From Lepus europaeus (Eukaryota > Chordata > Mammalia > Lagomorpha > Leporidae), in NCBI RefSeq assembly GCF_033115175.1, contig NC_084835.1:102888448-102952447 (forward strand): a stretch of DNA of 64,000 nucleotides. Direction: 5' to 3'. A model generated the notes under the pieces. The model had not been told where the DNA came from and searched no databases. It saw nothing but the letters and a program-made list of their open reading frames with translations. Below, piece after piece: positions 11,534 to 26,296 of the stretch. Positions within the stretch are counted from its first letter, which is position 1. Each line of letters begins with the position of its first letter. A program made the translations under genes and the position numbers.

Positions 11534-12297
11534 CTCCGGAGATGGGGGTACAATTAGTGGAGAGCGACTGCTCCGGTCCTCTGCCCCCGGATTCGGTTGG
11601 ATTAGTGTTGGGTCGGTCCTCCGCCGCCCTCCGAGGGCTAGCTGTGATCCCCGGGGTAGTTGACTCTGATTTCACTGGTAAAGTAAAGATCATGGTTCAG
11701 GCCCCTCAGGGACCTTTAGTAATCAATCCTGGAGACCGTATCGCACAAATGTTATTACTGCCCAGTCTTCACTCTTTAATCCCAGCTAAAAACCACGTTC
11801 GCGGCGCTGGTAACTTTGGGTCCTCTGGCATTAATTTTACCGGCTTACATATGCTTTTAAATGAACGTCCCACTTTAGTGTTGCAGATTAATGGCAAGGA
11901 CATTAAGGGACTTTTAGACACAGGAGCCGACAAATCCATTATAGCAACAAAGGACTGGCCTAGTACATGGCCTACAAATGTGGCGGAACAAACCTTGCAA
12001 GGACTTGGTTTTGCTCATTTCCCAAAAATCAGTGCAGCCTTGTTGTCATGGCAGGATAGCGAGGGTCATAGAGGACAGTTTTCTCCATTCATTTTACCTC
12101 TACCCATTTCCCTTTGGGGGAGAGACGTCCTGGCCGAAATGGATGTTGCTTTGGTCACCACTTCCCCTGCAGTACGATCTATGCTACAAAATATGGGTTA
12201 CGTCCCAGGCAAGGGACTCGGTGTCCAGCTCCAGGGCCACCCTTCCCCCATTGAACCAAAACAAAGACCAAGTAAAGTTGGCCTGGGTTTTTCCTAG
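11368..12297 (+). CDS. pro: ERV Pro (dUTPase, aspartic protease, G-patch)
   Basis: This frame is -1 relative to gag, overlaps its end and stops at TAG 12295-12297. It has no need of its own ATG, being made as Gag-Pro by frameshifting. In order: a dUTPase domain, with GSAGLDLRA near 11490-11520 and later the GDRIAQMLLLP motif; a retropepsin with LLDTGADKS, whose catalytic Asp codon is at 11917; and a glycine-rich G-patch (MGYVPGKGLGVQ) at the C-terminus. dUTPase hydrolyses dUTP to limit uracil incorporation; the protease matures the polyproteins as a dimer. dUTPase and G-patch in the pro frame are typical of betaretroviruses. No disruption is seen. Confidence 0.93.
   Translation, partial: KKRPEGAPQPSEEPPKSNLLSGSTSRVCATPSAPSARATHGSAGLDLRATSPLLLTPEMGVQLVESDCSGPLPPDSVGLVLGRSSAALRGLAVIPGVVDSDFTGKVKIMVQAPQGPLVINPGDRIAQMLLLPSLHSLIPAKNHVRGAGNFGSSGINFTGLHMLLNERPTLVLQINGKDIKGLLDTGADKSIIATKDWPSTWPTNVAEQTLQGLGFAHFPKISAALLSWQDSEGHRGQFSPFILPLPISLWGRDVLAEMDVALVTTSPAVRSMLQNMGYVPGKGLGVQLQGHPSPIEPKQRPSKVGLGFS
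12285..12291 (+). promoter_or_regulatory. pro-pol -1 ribosomal frameshift heptamer
   Basis: G GGT TTT sits in the pro frame two codons before its TAG stop. A -1 slip enters the pol frame, which is open from here. The heptamer fits the X XXY YYZ rule, although it is a less common sequence than AAAAAAC. Confidence 0.7.
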
Positions 12298-14957
12298 GGG
12301 TCACTGTTTCGCCTCCTAAACCAGTGGAGCCTTTACCCATCTCGTGGCTAACGGACGTACCCGTCTGGGTTCCACAGTGGCCCCTATCTCAGGAGAAACT
12401 GGAGGCAGTCAACACTCTGGTCTTGGAGCAGGTCAACGCTGGTCATTTGATCCCATCCACCTCTCCATGGAATACGCCTATTTTTGCCATCCGCAAAAAA
12501 TTAGGTCAATGGAGACTCTTACATGATCTTAGGGCAGTCAACGCACAGATGCAGCCTATGGGCCCTGTGCAACGTGGTCTTCCTCTGCTTTCGGCACTTC
12601 CCAACCAATGGCCTGTTATTGTAATAGATCTTAAGGATTGTTTCTTTTCCATTCCATTGGACAAAAAGGATACCCCACGTTTTGCTTTTACTGTCCCCAC
12701 CCAGAACCAGGAACAACCGGACAAGCGTTGGGAGTGGACAGTCTTGCCTCAGGGTATGACTAATAGCCCCACCATGTGTCAAGTCTATGTAGCCCAAGTA
12801 CTAAAACCTCTTAGAGACCGATATTCCGACTGCAGGTGCCTACATTATATGGACGACCTACTGTGTGCAGCCCCCACAGCAGAGAGGCTCCTGGCCTTAT
12901 ACAGTACACTCCAACAAGTGCTGGAAGGGGCAGGGCTGCATATTGCACCTAATAAGGTGCAATTGTCGTCTGTAGTTTCTTATCTTGGGGCTATAGTCGC
13001 CCCTACTCAAATTAGACCTCAAAAAATTCAAATAAAAATCAATGCTATCTCCACTCTAAATGACTTACAAAAACTTTTAGGGGATATCAATTGGATTAGG
13101 CACTACCTTAACATTCCTAATGCTGCATTGCAGCCCCTCTTTAATATACTTAAAGGAGACCCGGATCTTGCTTCCCCCCGAACCTTCACCTCTGAGGCCA
13201 AACAAGCACTGTCAATTGTCAACGATGCCCTTAGTAAAGCTGCCCTAAAACGTTGGGACCCTGCGGGAGACCTTACTCTTTGGGTCCTCGACACCCTTAA
13301 ACAGCCCACCGCGGTCCTATGGCAGGATGGGCCTCTCCTCTGGATCCATCCCTCAATGTCATCTACTAGATCTATTAGTTACTATCCCGTGGCAGTGGCG
13401 GAGATAACTCTCCTAGCCATTCAGAGGGCTATCCAACATTTTGGACGCGAACCATCCACCATTGTTGTCCCCTATTCCATGGAACAGGTACGTGTGCTAA
13501 TCGCTTGTACTGATGCTTGGGCGGTTTTAGTCTGCTCCACTTCCGCAACTATTACAAACAGAACACCCTCTGATCCTTTGCTAACCTTTGTTCAGTCTCA
13601 CCCAGTTATTTTTCCAAAGTCCACATCCCAAAAGCCCTTACAGGGAGCCCCAGTAGTGTATACCGACGGTTCTAAAACAGGAGTCGGTGCATATGTTGTT
13701 TCAGGATCTGTGCCAAAAACATTCCAATTCGCTACTAACTCCCCCCAGGTAACTGAACTTCTTATAGTTAACCAAGTCTTCTCTGATTTCCCCGGACCTG
13801 TCAATATTGTGTCTGATTCACGCTATGTGGTTAATTCTGTGTCTATCCTTGAGGCCGCAGGACTAGTCAATTCTTCATCCTCCGTAGCGACAGTTTTCCT
13901 CACCCTGCAAAAATCTATTTGGAATCGGTCTGCTCCTTTCTTTATTACTCATATTAGAGCTCATTCTTCCTTACCTGGACCCATGACCACAGGCAATGCT
14001 ATAGCTGATCAAGCCACACGCCCCATTTGGATACTCCAATTTTCTTCCCCAGAAGAGCAGGCTATCCAGTTTCATTCAGAGTTCCATGTAAACGCAAAAA
14101 CCCTTGCCGCCAAATTCGGTCTTTCTCGTGCTGCCGCTCGCGATATTGTTCGCCATTGTGCCGCATGCCCTACTTTAACCCCTGTGCCTTCGGTGGGGGT
14201 TAATCCCCGAGGATTACTACCAGGACATATCTGGCAGATGGATGTCACCCACATATCCGAGTTTGGGACCTTAAAGTATGTTCATGTGTCAGTTGACACC
14301 TGTTCCCAAGTAATTTTTGCTTCTCTGGAGACGGGTGAGCGTACCACCCATGTCATTAATCACTGCCTTGCTGCATGGGCAGCCTGGGGCAAACCAAAAA
14401 CTTTAAAAACAGATAATGGTCCTGCATACACAAGTAAATCATTCCAAGATTTCTGCACCCGTATGCAGGTACAACATAAAACTGGAATCCCTTATAACCC
14501 TCAGGGACAGGCCATAATTGAAAGGGCTCATCGAACCCTCAAGGCTTTTCTCTTAAAACAAAAGGAGGGAATTGCCACGGGCAAAACCCCTCGAATGCGC
14601 CTCTCCCTTGCACTGTTTACTATAAACTTTTTGAATTTGACAGATCATTCTATGTCCCCCGCTGAGAGACACATGTTAAAGGAGCCATCTTCACGAGGCT
14701 ATGTCCGTTGGAAAGATGTCCTCACGGGAAAGTGGTACGGCCCGGATCCGGTATTATGCTGGAACCGAGGCGCGGTCTGTGTCTTCCCACAGGAATCTGG
14801 AAGAGAACCTCTCTGGATACCGGAAAGATTGGTCAGAAAAACAGCCCCGCCGCCGCAAGATACACCTCTATCACCTACGGACGACATCTCCCCCGAGATA
14901 ACCGAGATTACCACGCTCTCACAGGACGACAAATTGCAACAAAACAACGAGACGTGA
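12285..14957 (+). CDS. pol: ERV Pol (reverse transcriptase, RNase H, integrase)
   Basis: Open frame -1 to pro, ending TGA at 14955-14957, about 880 residues. RT occupies the first third, with the polymerase box YMDD at 12846-12857. RNase H starts with YTDGSKTGVGAY (catalytic Asp codon 13665), followed by TELL and SDSRYVV segments and ending near IADQATR. Integrase has an HX3H...CX2C zinc-binding end (HSEFH...CAAC) and a D,D-35-E core: Asp codons at 14241 and 14412 and Glu at 14520, exactly 35 residues apart. It ends with the GKWYGPDPV motif. All catalytic residues are present and the frame is uninterrupted, so the enzyme set looks functional. Confidence 0.96.
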   Translation, partial: GFFLGVTVSPPKPVEPLPISWLTDVPVWVPQWPLSQEKLEAVNTLVLEQVNAGHLIPSTSPWNTPIFAIRKKLGQWRLLHDLRAVNAQMQPMGPVQRGLPLLSALPNQWPVIVIDLKDCFFSIPLDKKDTPRFAFTVPTQNQEQPDKRWEWTVLPQGMTNSPTMCQVYVAQVLKPLRDRYSDCRCLHYMDDLLCAAPTAERLLALYSTLQQVLEGAGLHIAPNKVQLSSVVSYLGAIVAPTQIRPQKIQIKINAISTLNDLQKLLGDINWIRHYLNIPNAALQPLFNILKGDPDLASPRTFTSEAKQALSIVNDALSKAALKRWDPAGDLTLWVLDTLKQPTAVLWQDGPLLWIHPSMSSTRSISYYPVAVAEITLLAIQRAIQHFGREPSTIVVPYSMEQVRVLIACTDAWAVLVCSTSATITNRTPSDPLLTFVQSHPVIFPKSTSQKPLQGAPVVYTDGSKTGVGAYVVSGSVPKTFQFATNSPQVTELLIVNQVFSDFPGPVNIVSDSRYVVNSVSILEAAGLVNSSSSVATVFLTLQKSIWNRSAPFFITHIRAHSSLPGPMTTGNAIADQATRPIWILQFSSPEEQAIQFHSEFHVNAKTLAAKFGLSRAAARDIVRHCAACPTLTPVPSVGVNPRGLLPGHIWQMDVTHISEFGTLKYVHVSVDTCSQVIFASLETGERTTHVINHCLAAWAAWGKPKTLKTDNGPAYTSKSFQDFCTRMQVQHKTGIPYNPQGQAIIERAHRTLKAFLLKQKEGIATGKTPRMRLSLALFTINFLNLTDHSMSPAERHMLKEPSSRGYVRWKDVLTGKWYGPDPVLCWNRGAVCVFPQESGREPLWIPERLVRKTAPPPQDTPLSPTDDISPEITEITTLSQDDKLQQNNET

Positions 14958-14958
14958 G

Positions 14959-15648
14959 ATGCACCCCTTCCGCTTCTTCATACTGGCAGCGGCTTTGCTC
15001 CCTGGCTCTTATGCGGGCTTTAACTCCAACCCCACTGCTTTACTGCAGAACGTAGGCAACCCTTGCGACTGCAAGGGGGGGACCAGCAACACCGTACTGC
15101 AGCGTACTCACATCGCCACAGCTGATTGTGGGGACAAAACTGCATATCTGCCCCTCCAGGGGATCCCCGGCCTACCACGCGGCTACATATGTGTGCCCAA
15201 ACCCCGCGTTTCTGATCCCCATAGCAAAAACCACTCCTGTCCTTGCTCGACCTTTCAAGAATCCATGCACAGCTCTTGCGATTCCTCATACTTCCAATGC
15301 ACTTCTGGCGGTCAGTCGTACTATGCCACCCAGTTACAAAGTACTCGCAGGTCCTCTAGTCCTGACCATTTGCCACAGGTAGTCCATTCATCCCCCTACC
15401 TCTCAGCCCCCTGTGTTGGTACGCCTGGACAGTGGGCGTGCTGGCGCACTACGGCACCCGTGCATATCTCTGATGGCGGAGGCCCACAGGACCAGCTCCG
15501 CCACCAACAGCTAACAAAGCGATTAAAACCCTCGTCCCCCCATCCCTACTCACGCCTCACATATGGACAATGCCTCCATCAGGCACACACCTTCCTCGAG
15601 TTGTCTTGTTCCCCCTCTCATTCATTGGGCTGTATCACCCATCCCTGA
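14959..15648 (+). pseudogene. env: ERV Env remnant (type-D-like, truncated)
   Basis: An ATG one base after the pol stop opens a 229-residue frame. It starts with a hydrophobic signal peptide (residues ~1-20) and a Cys-rich surface-like domain with GNPCDCKGGT, SCPCSTFQES and APVHISDGGGPQ. These motifs recall the SU of type-D/RD114-class envelopes, inferred from family memory. The frame degenerates after about residue 195 and stops at 15646-15648. No furin site, fusion peptide, transmembrane subunit or membrane anchor follows in any frame; only about 310 bp remain before the 3' LTR. This points to a large internal deletion or frame disruption, so no functional envelope is expected. Confidence 0.85.
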
Positions 15649-15945
15649 CGGGGAGCGAAAACTGGGTATGCGAGACCAAAGGTACTGCAGCAGGAGTCCA
15701 CCCGGGGGTTCCGGGGGTCCTGGGAGAGCATATGCATATGCATGCAGGTTCAATTCCCAGCCTGCCCCAGCAAAAGGGAATAAAAACTGATCCCTAACGG
15801 AGACATCAGGGGTTGTGGCCAGGCCCTTGAAGTTCCGTAACTAACGGATCACAAGCACGCTGGGTATGCACCTCTACTCTCTGCCTAGTAAATATTCTCC
15901 CGGCCCTCATGAGCCAGGGCCGTCGGGGATGTGATTTGTGCAAAA
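15649..15945 (+). other. Noncoding stretch between env remnant and 3' LTR
   Basis: About 300 bp with no convincing coding frame. It holds a palindromic ATATGCATATGCATGC tract near 15729, an inverted repeat GCAGG...CCTGC enclosing GGTTCAATTCC (which matches a Pol III B-box consensus), and two CTAACGGA copies (15795-15803, 15841-15848). Env deletion scars or an RNA export element are possible; neither is shown. Confidence 0.5.
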
Positions 15946-15947
15946 AC

Positions 15948-15960
15948 AAAAGGAGGGAGA
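15948..15960 (+). other. Polypurine tract
   Basis: AAAGGAGGGAGA immediately precedes the 3' LTR TGTAGGG, where plus-strand DNA synthesis would be primed. Position and purine content fit exactly. Confidence 0.88.
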
Positions 15961-16311
15961 TGTAGGGAACCAGACCGGAGGAACCGTGCCCCTAAGATGG
16001 CGCCGACTCCCTGCTTCCGGGTTCTTCCTCATCTCAGGGAGTTCCCGCTCTTGCTCGCTCCTTCCCGCCTTAGATTTCCCGCTCTAGCTCGCTCCTTCCC
16101 GCCTTGCCACGAGATTGTCCTATCCCCGCGCTTCTAGCCTATCACCTGATTTGTGACGTGTATTGTGCATATAAACCCTTGCTACGCGGGTGTAAGGGAA
16201 GTTCCTGCCCAGAAGAGATCGAAGCTGGATCTCCTGCTTGCCGAGCAATAAAGGAACCCCGTGCAAAGTGTTCGGTCTCTGTCTCTTGCTGGACGAGGAC
16301 GGCGCCGAGCA
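15961..16311 (+). repeat. 3' long terminal repeat (351 bp)
   Basis: The same 351 bases as the 5' LTR, with no mismatch found by reading them side by side. It carries TATAAA (16170-16175) and AATAAA (16247-16252) and is followed by the CTTTTG duplication. Confidence 0.97.
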
Positions 16312-16317
16312 CTTTTG
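16312..16317. repeat. Target-site duplication, right copy (CTTTTG)
   Basis: A perfect repeat of 9099-9104, flanking the 3' LTR. Confidence 0.93.
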
Positions 16318-18098
16318 CACTTCAAGCCAGGTCCTTGTAGAATTGCATATCCACTTGACTTTGGGATTGGCTTAGACAGCTGTGACAGTCCATATGCAGG
16401 AGCCTGGGTTTCTTTAGGCACTGTACCCAAACCAAATTGGGCAGCATGACCTAGGTGAAGGTGAGGGCCCATGGTGTGGCCACACTCATGTCGGGTGGGT
16501 GAGAAATGGAAAAATGAAGCTTTCATTGATGAAATTACACCCTGCAAAGCAAGCCATCATCAATGCAGGCTTAGCCTGCCCTGTGTAACCACACATAAGA
16601 ACACACATAAGAAACAGAGTTTCCAAATAATCCTTTTTTTTTCCTTTAACTTGCACAGTCTGACATCTGAAACCTATGTACCAAGTAACTTGATAAAGAT
16701 TTCATTGAGTCAAAATAAACATAAGTCAGTTTAATAAGAGTAAGAAGAAAGCCCTACACTGAAGATACTAGAGCTATGGAGGTGAAGACAGCACAGCTCT
16801 TGTCCAGGTCTGGCCATCCACTTGGCCTATTTGCATCTCATGTTCCCCATGCAGTAAATCAAAAGTCAGAAGAAACATGATTTCCATGGCATTTAACATT
16901 ATGAATGTCTATGAGCCCCCAAACAAGTTGGGGGAACTCCAAATTGGTATTGGCTATGTAAACAACACAAGAACCCAACCTCTACTTAAAAATGATCATG
17001 ACCTCACTATGAGCCAAAAACTAAGCAAAAGTGAATCTCTGATTGTGAATCCTATAATTCATAACAAAGGCATAGTTGGATACAGTGTAGTCTGTAAAGA
17101 TGAGACCGGCTCAGTCCATTTGTGGGTATCACGGTGACCCATATGAACTTCACATAGATGGGAATTTGGATGATGAGACATCTGGAAAGCCCATTGCCTG
17201 CAGGAGGTGTCCTGGGAGCAGGCCTTGGGGGAGATGTCTTAAGAAGGCAGAACAGAACCAAGAAGTCTGAATGACTATCCAGAATTAAAGTCAGCAAGAA
17301 CCTTTTTTTGTGTGAAATTCCAAAAACAAAGTAAACATCACTGAAAAGCAATACACTCTCCATGACAAGAACCTCTGTGGAAGTGATCCTCTGCAGCAGT
17401 GTTAGCCTAGAGAGTCAAGCACGGTCTTAGCGGGCCGGGAGGGTCCACTTCTAATTTAGCACTCTACAAATCTGCAGTGTTCACAGAATAAAGCTGAGAG
17501 ATCATCTCATCTCAGAGCTGCAGGACAAGTGGGAGAGCTTCTCTAGTCAATTCGACGTCTCCATGTACGCTGAAGGAATGCCGGCTTAGACTGGATGATT
17601 CTGATCACCTTCCACTATGAAGAATTTCTGGGTAACTTCCAGAATGACAAGAGGACCAACCACATGAAGAAGCACCAATCAATGAGAAATCAGAGTATTC
17701 TTGGATTGCAAGAAACTGTAGCACATAAAGATGATGTATCTATGCCAGGAACATTTGGGTGGATAAGGAAAGTGGAGGAAGAGGAGGAGAGATGTTGTAA
17801 GACTGGGCTCCTGTTCCATAGGTTAAATTAACTGCCTTTCTAGATGACAAGTCTGCCCCAGGAGTGTGTGGGCCAACACTCAACTCTACTGAGCCATCAC
17901 AGAAGGCCCTCTTTCTCTGTCTTCTGACACTCCCTCTGCTTCACTCCTCCAAGACCTCTGCAGGTGCCAAGGAAACCAAGGTTACTATTAATTCATTCCT
18001 ATATCCCACTAGGCAAATAGGCTGTAATAAGTCAAAGGGAACAGAATGGAACTTCTGCTGAGCTTGTCCTGAAGCTAAAATTTTGGGCAGTGTACTTA
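16318..18098 (-). other. TCF4 intron sequence, unannotated
   Basis: The intron continues beyond the provirus. No recognisable gene or high-copy repeat is seen. Some parts (16880-17860) have moderate GC and scattered short open stretches, as a decayed exon or old retrocopy might, but no protein family was recognised and stops are frequent. Confidence 0.5.
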
Positions 18099-18382
18099 AA
18101 AAAAAAAGACTTATATTACTTATTTGAAAGAGAGAAAGAGAGAAAGAGAGAGAGAGTGAGAGAGAGAGAGAGAGAGAGAGATTGATTGATCTTCCACAGT
18201 GCCAGCTCCAGGTTTCCCACATGGGTAGCAGGGGCCCAAGCACTTGGGCCATTTTCCACTGCTTTCCCAAGGTGCATGACCAGGGAGCTAGATCGGAAGT
18301 AGAGCAGCCAGGACTTGAAGCTGTGATCATATGGGATGCTGTCCTCACAGGCAGCAGCTTAACCCACTGCTCCACAACTCAG
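18099..18382 (-). repeat. CSINE copy with expanded GA tract
   Basis: Antisense CSINE: a T/A-rich tail side, a (GA)n run at about 18128-18186, then the reverse of the 'GGCCCAAGTGCTTGGG' block and a head ending near CTGCTCCACAACTCAGG. Confidence 0.85.
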
Positions 18383-21940
<3,558 letters not shown>

Positions 21941-24900
21941 TTAACGCTCGGTAAGATGCCGAGCTGTACATCCAGTGACAAATATGGCAGAGGAGCTCAG
22001 GCAGGTAAAACGTCAAATTGTCTCCCAGGGTGCTGCAGTGGAGCGCACTGATTCGTACCCATCTGTCTTCCATCATGTCCGCCAACAGATCTGACAATTA
22101 TCTTAATGCCCATATGCTTAATTGTGGGCTTCTCAATTCCCCCATTGCTATCGGAAATCCTACAGGAATTTCAATTTGGCATTCGACTTTCATTTCAGGG
22201 GATAAGATTCTCAGGCCTGCCATTTTTTTTTTTCCATAATGCCAGCTAAGCCTCTGACAGCGGAAGCTACAGCAGTATGGGACATAGCCCCTGCTCGGTA
22301 CAAATATAATAAAATGTCACCTGGCTTTCCAAAACTGGCAGCCCATTCCAAATTAATGTTTACTGTATTTCATCAGCTGCTGAGTTCCAAATCCAAAGGG
22401 GGACAGTTTCTGCCAATGCCACCACACCGGAAAATGTACCAATAAAGGTTTTATTAAACACACCAGTAATGCCATCATTGCTCTGTGAGGATGTTTGGAC
22501 ATTTTTCCATTTTTTTTTTTCACCATTCTGATCCTAGAAAGACACCATATTGTAAATACTCTTTATGCTTCCAAGAATAAAATTATAGAGTACAGCATGA
22601 TTACTTGATTTGGAAAAAAAATACTGCTGAGCTTTTTATTAACTACTACTGCCTACTCTGGGGTCCAGAGACATTGTGCTTGTGGCAGTGAGACAGCACT
22701 TGCTGACTTGATAGCATATGCCTTCAGGCAAAACCATCAAGCATTTGTAAACCATGAGGAATATGACCAGTTCACATTCTCCTTTGTATTTTCATGTAGT
22801 CGTTTTGGTAGCCTGCTGTTAAGTGAGCATTTACTAGGACAGTGGTCCTAACACCAAAACATATTTATCCGTGCACTTACACTGCTATGAGTCAAATTTA
22901 GTTTCTCCAGTCCAAAAATATAAAACCACAAAGCTGAATCTTCACTCTTTTGTTTGCTTCCAAAATGTTTTTTAAAGAATATGACCAAAGAATGTGACAA
23001 TAAGCATTTGAACCAACAACAATGAAATTCAAAGGCCAGAAGTTCATGCTATTTAAAAGCAGCCAACTATTAATGATCACCTTTCTCTATATCAACACAG
23101 CCTAAAAGAACACAAAAGAAAATACTTTGGGCGTGGGATCACATAAATCATCCTACTTATTCAAGTTCAAAATACAGTAAGAAGAGTGAAGGACTAAAAG
23201 CATTTGAGTATCAGGAAGAATAAATGGGTGCTTTAGCTGAGAGATCTTGGGAGTTCCATGCTGTCACGGTACCTGTGTCAAGACACAGGCTTTTCTGGGT
23301 GGGTGTCATTTAGCATCTCTACATGGCTGCTTCACGTGCATTGAGACCCTGAATATTTCCCAGAGCAGCCCGTTCCACTTTTACCACGAACTGAAATCTT
23401 TGTTAATTCCACTCACCAGTCCCAGTTTCCACCTCTGACGTTCACGGATTAAGTGCAAGCCCTTTTCTAATAATATTTATCTCTGCTCTGCACCACCCGG
23501 GGCTTTCCTCCACACCTGGAGTCTGCTCTCTCAGGCAGACCACGCCCTGCCCGCTCCTTTGATCACTGCTCACTCACTTTTCCGATGCATTTTTATTTTT
23601 TCTTCTGAACAGAAGCTCCGAAGTTGCTTCTGATGTGCCGGTTTTAGACTTGTGCACTCAGAAGACTGAATCAACTGATGATCCTTTTGGTCTAATATGT
23701 CAACGCCTACATGTGAATTTTACAGGCCTTGGTCAAGGTAGCTCTTTATGTCTGCCAATCACTGTAAGCCTCCATAATGACCTTAGGGCCGATTCCCTGT
23801 GATTGGCATTCCCAATGGGCCCGTTTTTTTGAATTTCCACAAAGGATGACTCCAAGTCAGAATGCTGGCTGGGAGGCAGGCTGGAGTACAGGAGAGAGGT
23901 GTATTCCCTCTATTTCAGCGTCTACGCTAGCAACACCCTCAAGCCTTTGCAGGCACTAAGGATAACACTTAAAGCATCTGCAGCTACTGATCCTGAAATG
24001 TTTGTCCCTCCAGCTTCCATTTAGCTTAGTTTTCACAAGAGGGAAAAAAAAAAAGCTCACAACCAATCACCTTTTTATTTTCTTTGCCCCAACTATTATG
24101 AAAGACAATGTGACCAAGAGATAAATAATAATGACAGTCAACCGTGTCTAGATTCTAATTCTTACTGTTTTGCTTTTTTTTTTTTTTTTTTTTTTTGCTG
24201 TGTAAGCACCATGAGTTACACAGATGCAAAATGAAGAAAATGACACTATAAGTTATATAGAATAAACCCCAAGCTTATTGGATACATGTGAAGAAAGAAA
24301 AACTGGTATAGAATAAGGACACAAGAATTAGCATCATGGGCTTTAATTTTGAAAACTAGCATATTACTAAATAGTAATAGCCCATGTGGTTCAAGAGTGT
24401 TCAGAACTTGACCTACCTTCCTTCACCTTAGCATTCTTTGTATTTTGTTCACATCTATTTGATTTCAAATCTTTGTTTTATGTGACAGTAATATATATTT
24501 GGGAATACTGTTGTTCCAACTATGTTTTTGGGAGGATTACATGTACGTACTTTATCTAACTTGATCCATTTTCAGTAGATCATATTACATCATCTCAAAT
24601 AACATCAGTCCGTTGCCATAAAGGAAGTCAGAGACAAAGCTGTCCTTTGTGTTTTAAGGCCTCCCTTGTAAACTACGTGTGTTCCAGGTCACAGGCAAGA
24701 CCTCTGACCAGGCCACATCCATGTGGCAATGAGCTTGATTCTTCCGGATGAATTCCATTGCCTAGGGCTATGGAGCAGTATTCCAATTTGAAGAATTAGT
24801 TTTGCTTTGCTTGTTTCCTTAGCCACAGACAGCACATTCTAACCCTATTTATTTAGCTTTCAGAAACATTATTTCTGGTCATGTAAGAGATAAGGAAAGA

Positions 24901-26008
24901 GAAACCGGGGATGGTCAGCCCGAATCTGTTACCAGAATAACTTAGAAACAGGCAGAGCAACTAATACTGTCATCTGTATACACAAGGGTCAGTAACTTGT
25001 CTACCACCATATAAAAAAATACATAAAAATGTAGCTGATTCTGTCAACCTACAGGTAGATTCTAAGGATGAAGCATGGTGCCCAGTTTCAGAAAAATCCA
25101 TGCTTCTTTAAAGCCATATTCTGATAACCTTTTTATCTAGATAACAGTAGTCTAAAGTTAAAAGCCAGCTTATAAAAATAACTGATTTTATTAACACTAA
25201 TTTTTTTTTTTTACAATCTTTAAGGACAGTCTTCTCATAGCTCCATATCATGTAGCTTTAGATATATTTATGTTAAAAGTAAAGATAAAACTTTAGCATT
25301 ACTTGGTAACTATTATTGACTGACCAAAGAGTGCATTTATCAAGTCAACCTATATTTTCTAATCTAACTGTCCCTTTGTGAGGTGCTGGGGGCAGAGTGA
25401 TGAGTAACTCAGCTGTGGTCCCTGCCCTCATGGCACTGCTAATGCTCCTTTGTGAGAACTCAGTGTGGCAGGTTCAATAGTAGGAAACATGGCTACTCAA
25501 GCTTGCTCAAATGAAAGACTTATGAAGATTTCTGTAACTTATGTTTTAGACCTAGAAAGTTCTGGAAACTGAGGCCACTCCTTGCTTCCTCTGCCCCATT
25601 ATTCAGCTTTTCTCTCTCCTCCGGTGGGTACCTTTGCTTTTGTCTGGCTTCCACACTCTCATGACTACAACCTCCATGGTACCTCCTGGAACATTCTTTC
25701 AAGTCTGCACCTCGGGCTAAGTCCCTCTCTGTCCCAGCATTTCCAGGCTCTGGCCAAGGTCATCTGATGACCCCAGTCATCATTTTAAGCAGACATGGGT
25801 GATCCTGTGAGGACCCATGGCATCCTTGGGCCATTCTAGGATTGGGTGTTTTCTTGGTCCAGTGAGACAAGATTATGAGGTTCACACATGGTAGGCTTAG
25901 CCTGCCCCTTCCCCAGACCTTCATGTCTGGTGTACTGGTACAAGCAAGTATTGAAGTTACATTATTTCTCAGGGCAGGTATTTAAATTTCTCTACAAAGA
26001 CCACCAAT

Positions 26009-26285
26009 TTTTTTAAAAGATTTATTTTACTTATTTTGAAATACTGAGAGAGAGAGAGAGGTCTTCTATCCTCTGGTTCACTCCCCAAAGGCCTCAACCA
26101 GCTCAGTCAGAGCTGAGCCCATGTGGGTGCAGGAGCCCAAGCATTTGGGCCATCTTCCACTACTTTCCCAGGTGCATTAGCAGGGGGCTGGATCGGAACT
26201 GGAGGAGCCAGGACTTGAACCAGCGCCCATATTGGTTGCCAGTGCCCCAGGCTGCGGCTTGAACCCACTGTGCCACAGTGCCAGC
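26009..26285 (-). repeat. CSINE copy
   Basis: An antisense copy with AAAGATTTATTTTAC tail sequence, a GA run, the GGGCCATCTTCCACTACTTTCC block and the head end CCACTGTGCCACAGTGCC. Confidence 0.88.
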
Positions 26286-26296
26286 AAGGCCAATAA

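Noticed and set aside
15699-15790. A tRNA gene suggested by GGTTCAATTCC
   Set aside because: There is no convincing A box, anticodon arm or acceptor-stem pairing around the B-box-like motif. It lies within the ERV's noncoding segment.
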